Positions 61,043 to 64,000 of a stretch of DNA of 64,000 bases are shown in pieces (position 1 is the first letter of the stretch; each line of letters starts with the position of its first letter). Both the position numbers and the translations under genes were made by a program. Origin of the DNA: Enemella dayhoffiae (lineage in GTDB: Bacteria; Actinomycetota; Actinomycetes; Propionibacteriales; Propionibacteriaceae). The stretch lies in contig NZ_NMVQ01000012.1 in assembly GCF_002250625.1 (NCBI RefSeq), positions 310,001-374,000 on the forward strand. Direction: 5' to 3'. Under the pieces are notes generated by a model that did not search any database, was not told the origin of the DNA, and saw nothing but the letters and a program-made list of their open reading frames with translations.

Positions 61043-61449
61043 CAGCCGATCCCCTGCACGTGCGTGACCTCGGGGGCGTACCCGGGTCGTTTCAGGATGC
61101 CGATCGCATCCAGCCGGACCCGGACGCCACCGGTCGGGTGTTCCTCCAGCCAGGCACCCGCCAGACGACGGAGCCGCCGCACCTTGGCCACGGTGATCGC
61201 CTCCAGCGGAGTGCCGAATCCGGTGCCCGTACGCAGTTTCACCTCACAGAACACCAGCGTGGAATCGGGGGCCTCCCCGTCCAGCGCGACGATGTCCACC
61301 TCGCCGTGGCGGCACCGCCAGTTCCGGTCGAGGATCACCAAACCCGCCGCGGTCAGGTGAGCCACCGCCAGCTCCTCGCCGCGGGCTCCCAGCCGCTGTC
61401 TGCTCCCAGTCATACCGGCACCATGCGGAGCTGGCGCCGAATCGTTCAC
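61042..61449 (-). CDS. yraN: UPF0102 (YraN) family nuclease-like protein
   Basis: 135 residues. The endonuclease-fold motif is visible: GARGEELAVAHLTAAGLVIL, WRCRHGEVDIVALDG (E-x-D) and LVFCEVKLRTG (E-x-K). Actual activity in cells is unproven for the family. GTG start at 61449, or ATG at 61413, which fits the shorter homologues. The stop shares a base with the comM ATG. Confidence 0.9.
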   Translation of the reverse strand: MNDSAPAPHGAGMTGSRQRLGARGEELAVAHLTAAGLVILDRNWRCRHGEVDIVALDGEAPDSTLVFCEVKLRTGTGFGTPLEAITVAKVRRLRRLAGAWLEEHPTGGVRVRLDAIGILKRPGYAPEVTHVQGIG

Positions 61450-61583
61450 TCAGAGTCAGTCACCTGTGGACAGTGCTTGGTGGGCAGTTCGGGTTGTGGA
61501 CAACTTCTTGGTGGGGGGTTCTTCCCCTCGACACGCGCGGCACTGCTCGGCTCCGCTGCGCATGCCGCGCCGCTCGGGGAGCG

Positions 61584-61889
61584 TTACTTGGGGACCTCGA
61601 GGTCGTTGTGGGCGATCTCCTCGATGGAGACGTCGCGGAAGGTGAGCACCTTGGCGCTCTTCACGAACCGGGCCGGGCGGTACATGTCCCAGACCCAGGC
61701 GTCACCCATCGAGACCTCGTAGTAGACGTCGCCGCCCTCGGTGCGCACCTTGAGGTCGACCGCGTTGCAGAGATAGAACCGGCGTTCGGTCTCGACCGCA
61801 TAGGTGAAGATGCCGACGACGGACTTGTACTCCTTGTAGAGCTGCAGCTCCAGCTCGGACTCATACTGCTCAAGGTCTTCGGCGCTCAT
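61584..61889 (-). CDS. DUF2469 family protein
   Basis: 101 residues, MSAEDLEQYESELELQLYKE and YKSVVGIFTYAVETERRFYL, with VSMGDAWVWDMYRPARFVKS. Very strongly conserved across actinobacteria and always beside rnhB; function unknown. The ATG overlaps the rnhB stop. The 134-bp gap to yraN (61450-61583) holds no gene. Confidence 0.93.
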   Translation of the reverse strand: MSAEDLEQYESELELQLYKEYKSVVGIFTYAVETERRFYLCNAVDLKVRTEGGDVYYEVSMGDAWVWDMYRPARFVKSAKVLTFRDVSIEEIAHNDLEVPK

Positions 61890-62554
61890 GGTTCCGCCAC
61901 TCTAGCGCCGATCGTCCGGGACACGTTCTCGTAGCGCATCCGGTGTTCGGGGCAGGGCCCCAACTCGTCCAGGTGCCGCTGGTGCAGCGGGGTGCAGTAG
62001 CCCTTGTGCACCCCGAACTCGTACGCCGGATGGACCCGGTCCAGCTCGGTCATCATCCGGTCCCGGGTGACCTTCGCGATCACCGAGGCCGCTGCCACGC
62101 AGGCGGCCACCCGGTCGCCCTTCCAGACGGCCAGCCCGGGCACCCCGAGTCCGTCCACCGGAAACCCGTCGGTGAGCACGAATCCGGGCACCGCCCCCAG
62201 GCGGCCCAGGGCTCGGCGGAGTGCGGAGATGTTGGCCACGTGCATGCCGAGCCGGTCGCATTCGCCCGGCGACACCTCGACCACGGCCCAAGCCAGCGCC
62301 TTGTCGAGGATTTCGGCGTACGCCCGGTCGCGGGCGGCGGCGGTCATCAGCTTGGAGTCCTTCAACCCGCAGATCTGTCGCGAGCGGCCGTCCCCGAGGA
62401 TCACCGCGGCCGCGACCAGCGGTCCGGCGCAGGCCCCGCGGCCGGCCTCGTCGGCGCCGGCCACGGGCCCCAGACCCGCTCGGGCCAGGGCGCGCTCGTA
62501 GCCGTAGAGGCCGGCGTCCCGGCGTACCACGAATCGTTTGCCGGAGCCGGACAT
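61886..62554 (-). CDS. rnhB: Ribonuclease HII
   Basis: 222 residues. Catalytic acids are in VAGADEAGRGACAGPLVAAA (D-E-x-G-R-G), an Asp in GFVLTDGFPV, and the Lys/Ser region SVIAKVTRDRMM, then YEFGVHKGYCTPLHQ. It removes ribonucleotides from DNA. The ATG at 62554 shares a base with the lepB stop. Normal length with a short basic N-terminus. Confidence 0.94.
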   Translation of the reverse strand: MSGSGKRFVVRRDAGLYGYERALARAGLGPVAGADEAGRGACAGPLVAAAVILGDGRSRQICGLKDSKLMTAAARDRAYAEILDKALAWAVVEVSPGECDRLGMHVANISALRRALGRLGAVPGFVLTDGFPVDGLGVPGLAVWKGDRVAACVAAASVIAKVTRDRMMTELDRVHPAYEFGVHKGYCTPLHQRHLDELGPCPEHRMRYENVSRTIGARVAEP

Positions 62555-63858
62555 CAGCAGCCCTCCGAGACCTGCACCACCACTGGTTCGGGGGGCGGGG
62601 CCTGCTGCGGTGGCGGGATTCCGGCGAAGATCTGCGGGGTCTCCAGTCGTTGGAACCGGCTGAACGGGCTGGCGATCAGCACCACCGAGCCGACCACGTC
62701 GGAGATCGGCACGAACGCGGGCGTACCGGCCTTGCCGCCGTTGGTGGACACGTCCTGGAGGTGGCAGCGGGAGTCGCCGGAGTTGGACCGGTGGTCGCCC
62801 AGGACGAAGATCCGATCGGCCGGGACGACCACCTCGAACGGCTTCTCCGCGGGCTTGTTCCGGCCACCGGAGTCGGAGTAGAGATAGGCGGTCTCGTCGA
62901 GCGGATAGCCGTTGACGCTGACCCGGCCGAGCTTGTCGCAACACTTGACCCGGTCCCCCGGCATGCCGACCACCCGCTTCACCAGGTGTTCGTCGCCGGA
63001 GTCGGGCAGCAGTCCGACGAACTCCAGGCCCTTGCGGACCGGGCCGGGGGCCGGCGCGGCGTCGGGGCCGAGCCAGTGGTTGGAGTCGGTGAACACGACG
63101 ATGTCCCCGCGGCGGAATTCGAGCACCCGCTGGGCGATGATCTTGTCGTTGACCTGCAGGGTGTTCTCCATCGACTCCGAGGGGACCTCAAAGGGCTGGA
63201 ACACGAAGCTGCGCAGCAGGGTGGTCACCACCAGTGCGCCGACGATGATGATCGCCAGTTCACGCGCGGTGCCGAGGATCTTCTGGCGCAGGGTCCGGGG
63301 GGCTTCCTGCTTCTTGTCCCGGGTACGCCGGCCGCTCCCGCTCCGCTCGGCGCCCCGCTTCGGCGTACGCTCCGCGCGGCTCGAGCCCTTCGGCGTGGGC
63401 TCCGCGCGGCTCGAGCCCTTCGGCGTACGCTCCGCGCGGCTCGAGCCCTGGGGTGTGCTGGAGCGTGGCGGGGCCGCCCGTCGAGGTCCGGCCGCCGTCT
63501 CGGTCTGCGCGGGGCGCGGGGACGGCACCGCCCCAACCGCGGGTACGCCGAGCGGGCGCCCCGCCTGGTGCGGGGGCTGGGTCGGCGCGGTGAACAGGCC
63601 GCTTCGGGGCAGCGTCCGGTCCCGACGGTCGGTGGCGTCCAGTTCTTCGGGCTCGAACGGGCGAAAGGCCGTCTCGGAATCGGGGTCGGCCGTCCCGGGG
63701 GCTCGCTGGGGGTCCAGCCAGGGCGGTGGTGCGGTGGCGTCCTCGAGGGCCCTCCGCGGCCGGGCCGGGCCCCGCACCACGGTCCGGTCCGGGTCGTCGG
63801 CGGACTCGGCGCCGAGCGGTCCCTCCCAGAAGCCGGATCGCGAGGACGGCTGGCTCAA
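62554..63858 (-). CDS. lepB: Signal peptidase I with long repetitive N-terminus
   Basis: 434 residues, about 150-180 longer than typical. Residues 1-200 are disordered, acidic then Pro/Arg/Ser-rich, with a ten-residue repeat (GSSRAERTPK, three copies). A single membrane segment (ELAIIIVGALVVTTLLRSFV) follows. Catalytic Ser is in FEVPSESMENTL and Lys in HLVKRVVGMPGDRV, with box E FVLGDHRSNSGDSR. It cleaves signal peptides outside the membrane; the long part is cytoplasmic. It lies between rplS and rnhB as usual. Confidence 0.94.
   Translation of the reverse strand: MSQPSSRSGFWEGPLGAESADDPDRTVVRGPARPRRALEDATAPPPWLDPQRAPGTADPDSETAFRPFEPEELDATDRRDRTLPRSGLFTAPTQPPHQAGRPLGVPAVGAVPSPRPAQTETAAGPRRAAPPRSSTPQGSSRAERTPKGSSRAEPTPKGSSRAERTPKRGAERSGSGRRTRDKKQEAPRTLRQKILGTARELAIIIVGALVVTTLLRSFVFQPFEVPSESMENTLQVNDKIIAQRVLEFRRGDIVVFTDSNHWLGPDAAPAPGPVRKGLEFVGLLPDSGDEHLVKRVVGMPGDRVKCCDKLGRVSVNGYPLDETAYLYSDSGGRNKPAEKPFEVVVPADRIFVLGDHRSNSGDSRCHLQDVSTNGGKAGTPAFVPISDVVGSVVLIASPFSRFQRLETPQIFAGIPPPQQAPPPEPVVVQVSEGC
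63361..63450 (-). repeat. Three 30-bp tandem repeats inside lepB
   Basis: Units at 63361-63390, 63391-63420 and 63421-63450 differ at only a few positions (the middle one has GGG for ACG, the last ends in G). They encode the ten-residue repeat in the disordered LepB N-terminus, so copy number can vary without shifting the frame. Confidence 0.9.
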
Positions 63859-63962
63859 CGGCGTACTCCCTGTCGGTACACGGTTCGATCAGGTGCCACG
63901 CGGTCGGCGTGGACGCCTGCCAAACTACCCGTCGCAGCGACCACTGGGGCCCCGAGCGCGAC

Positions 63963-64000
63963 TCAGTTGTCGCGCTTCTCCTTGATCTTGGCCGCCTTGC
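63963..64000 (-). CDS. rplS: 50S ribosomal protein L19, C-terminal end (cut by window edge)
   Basis: The last 11 codons read KAAKIKEKRDN and stop. This is the typical actinobacterial L19 tail, directly upstream of lepB as in other actinobacteria. Only the tail is visible. Confidence 0.8.
   Translation of the reverse strand, partial: KAAKIKEKRDN

Overview
The window reads as chromosomal DNA of a high-G+C actinobacterium. It carries mycothiol synthesis (mshC), the actinobacterial families DUF2469, DUF3090, SCO1664, DUF5703 and DUF2871, a DtxR/IdeR-type iron box, and three conserved actinobacterial gene blocks. The 16S text and the very frequent GTACGCC/CGTACG words in genes suggest Propionibacteriales, probably Propionibacteriaceae; this is an impression, not a computed placement.

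Layout. 0-2.6 kb (minus): tlyA (cut by the edge), a small conserved gene, a HAD glycerol-phosphate-type phosphatase and a TPR protein. 2.7-8.4 kb (minus): a complete 16S-23S-5S rRNA operon with three tandem promoters, a boxA-like leader, a 23S processing stalk and a strong terminator. 8.6-17.8 kb (minus): tyrS, a decayed DUF1963-like gene, and a tightly overlapped arginine operon argC-J-B-D-F-R-H without argG, headed by an ARG box. 18-30.5 kb: an unusual two-part membrane protein, pheST, mscS, a SpoU methyltransferase, infC-rpmI-rplT (infC appears to start at ATC), SseB, an iron-regulated ferric-siderophore importer plus reductase pair, and an MFS exporter. 30.7-43.8 kb: membrane proteins, hisG-hisE, an AI-2E family permease overlapping mshC, a conserved kinase-like/DUF3090/histidine-phosphatase trio of unknown function, uppP, an aldo/keto reductase, DUF5703 with an M20 peptidase, and an MDR dehydrogenase. 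43.9-53.2 kb: tRNA-Leu(GAG), an LPXTG remnant, fumC, a DUF5134-like protein, a polytopic membrane protein, a MarR-MFS pair, an LGFP-repeat amidase, a small acetyltransferase and a membrane protein. 58.4-64 kb (minus): the classical block rplS-lepB-rnhB-DUF2469-yraN-comM-dprA.

Between the last two regions, at 53.36-58.31 kb, lies a 5-kb accessory island. It has 25-bp inverted ends of IS21 type, a third internal copy of the same end, and a truncated IS21-like istA. It is framed by a 118-bp direct duplication of the dprA 3' end and the neighbouring promoter/start region. Cargo: a ClgR-like XRE regulator, an NAD-dependent epimerase, a MarR gene with a striking double-palindrome operator, a truncated MFS gene, a WYL regulator divergent from a Rid-family gene that lacks the usual arginine, and a frameshifted DUF488 gene. 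This looks like a decaying composite transposon or deletion derivative carrying small regulator-enzyme modules.

I found no CRISPR array, prophage, toxin-antitoxin pair or biosynthetic cluster. The two best candidates for something undescribed are the conserved trio next to mshC (a kinase-like protein, a zinc-motif protein and a phosphatase) and the IS21-bounded regulator-enzyme island.
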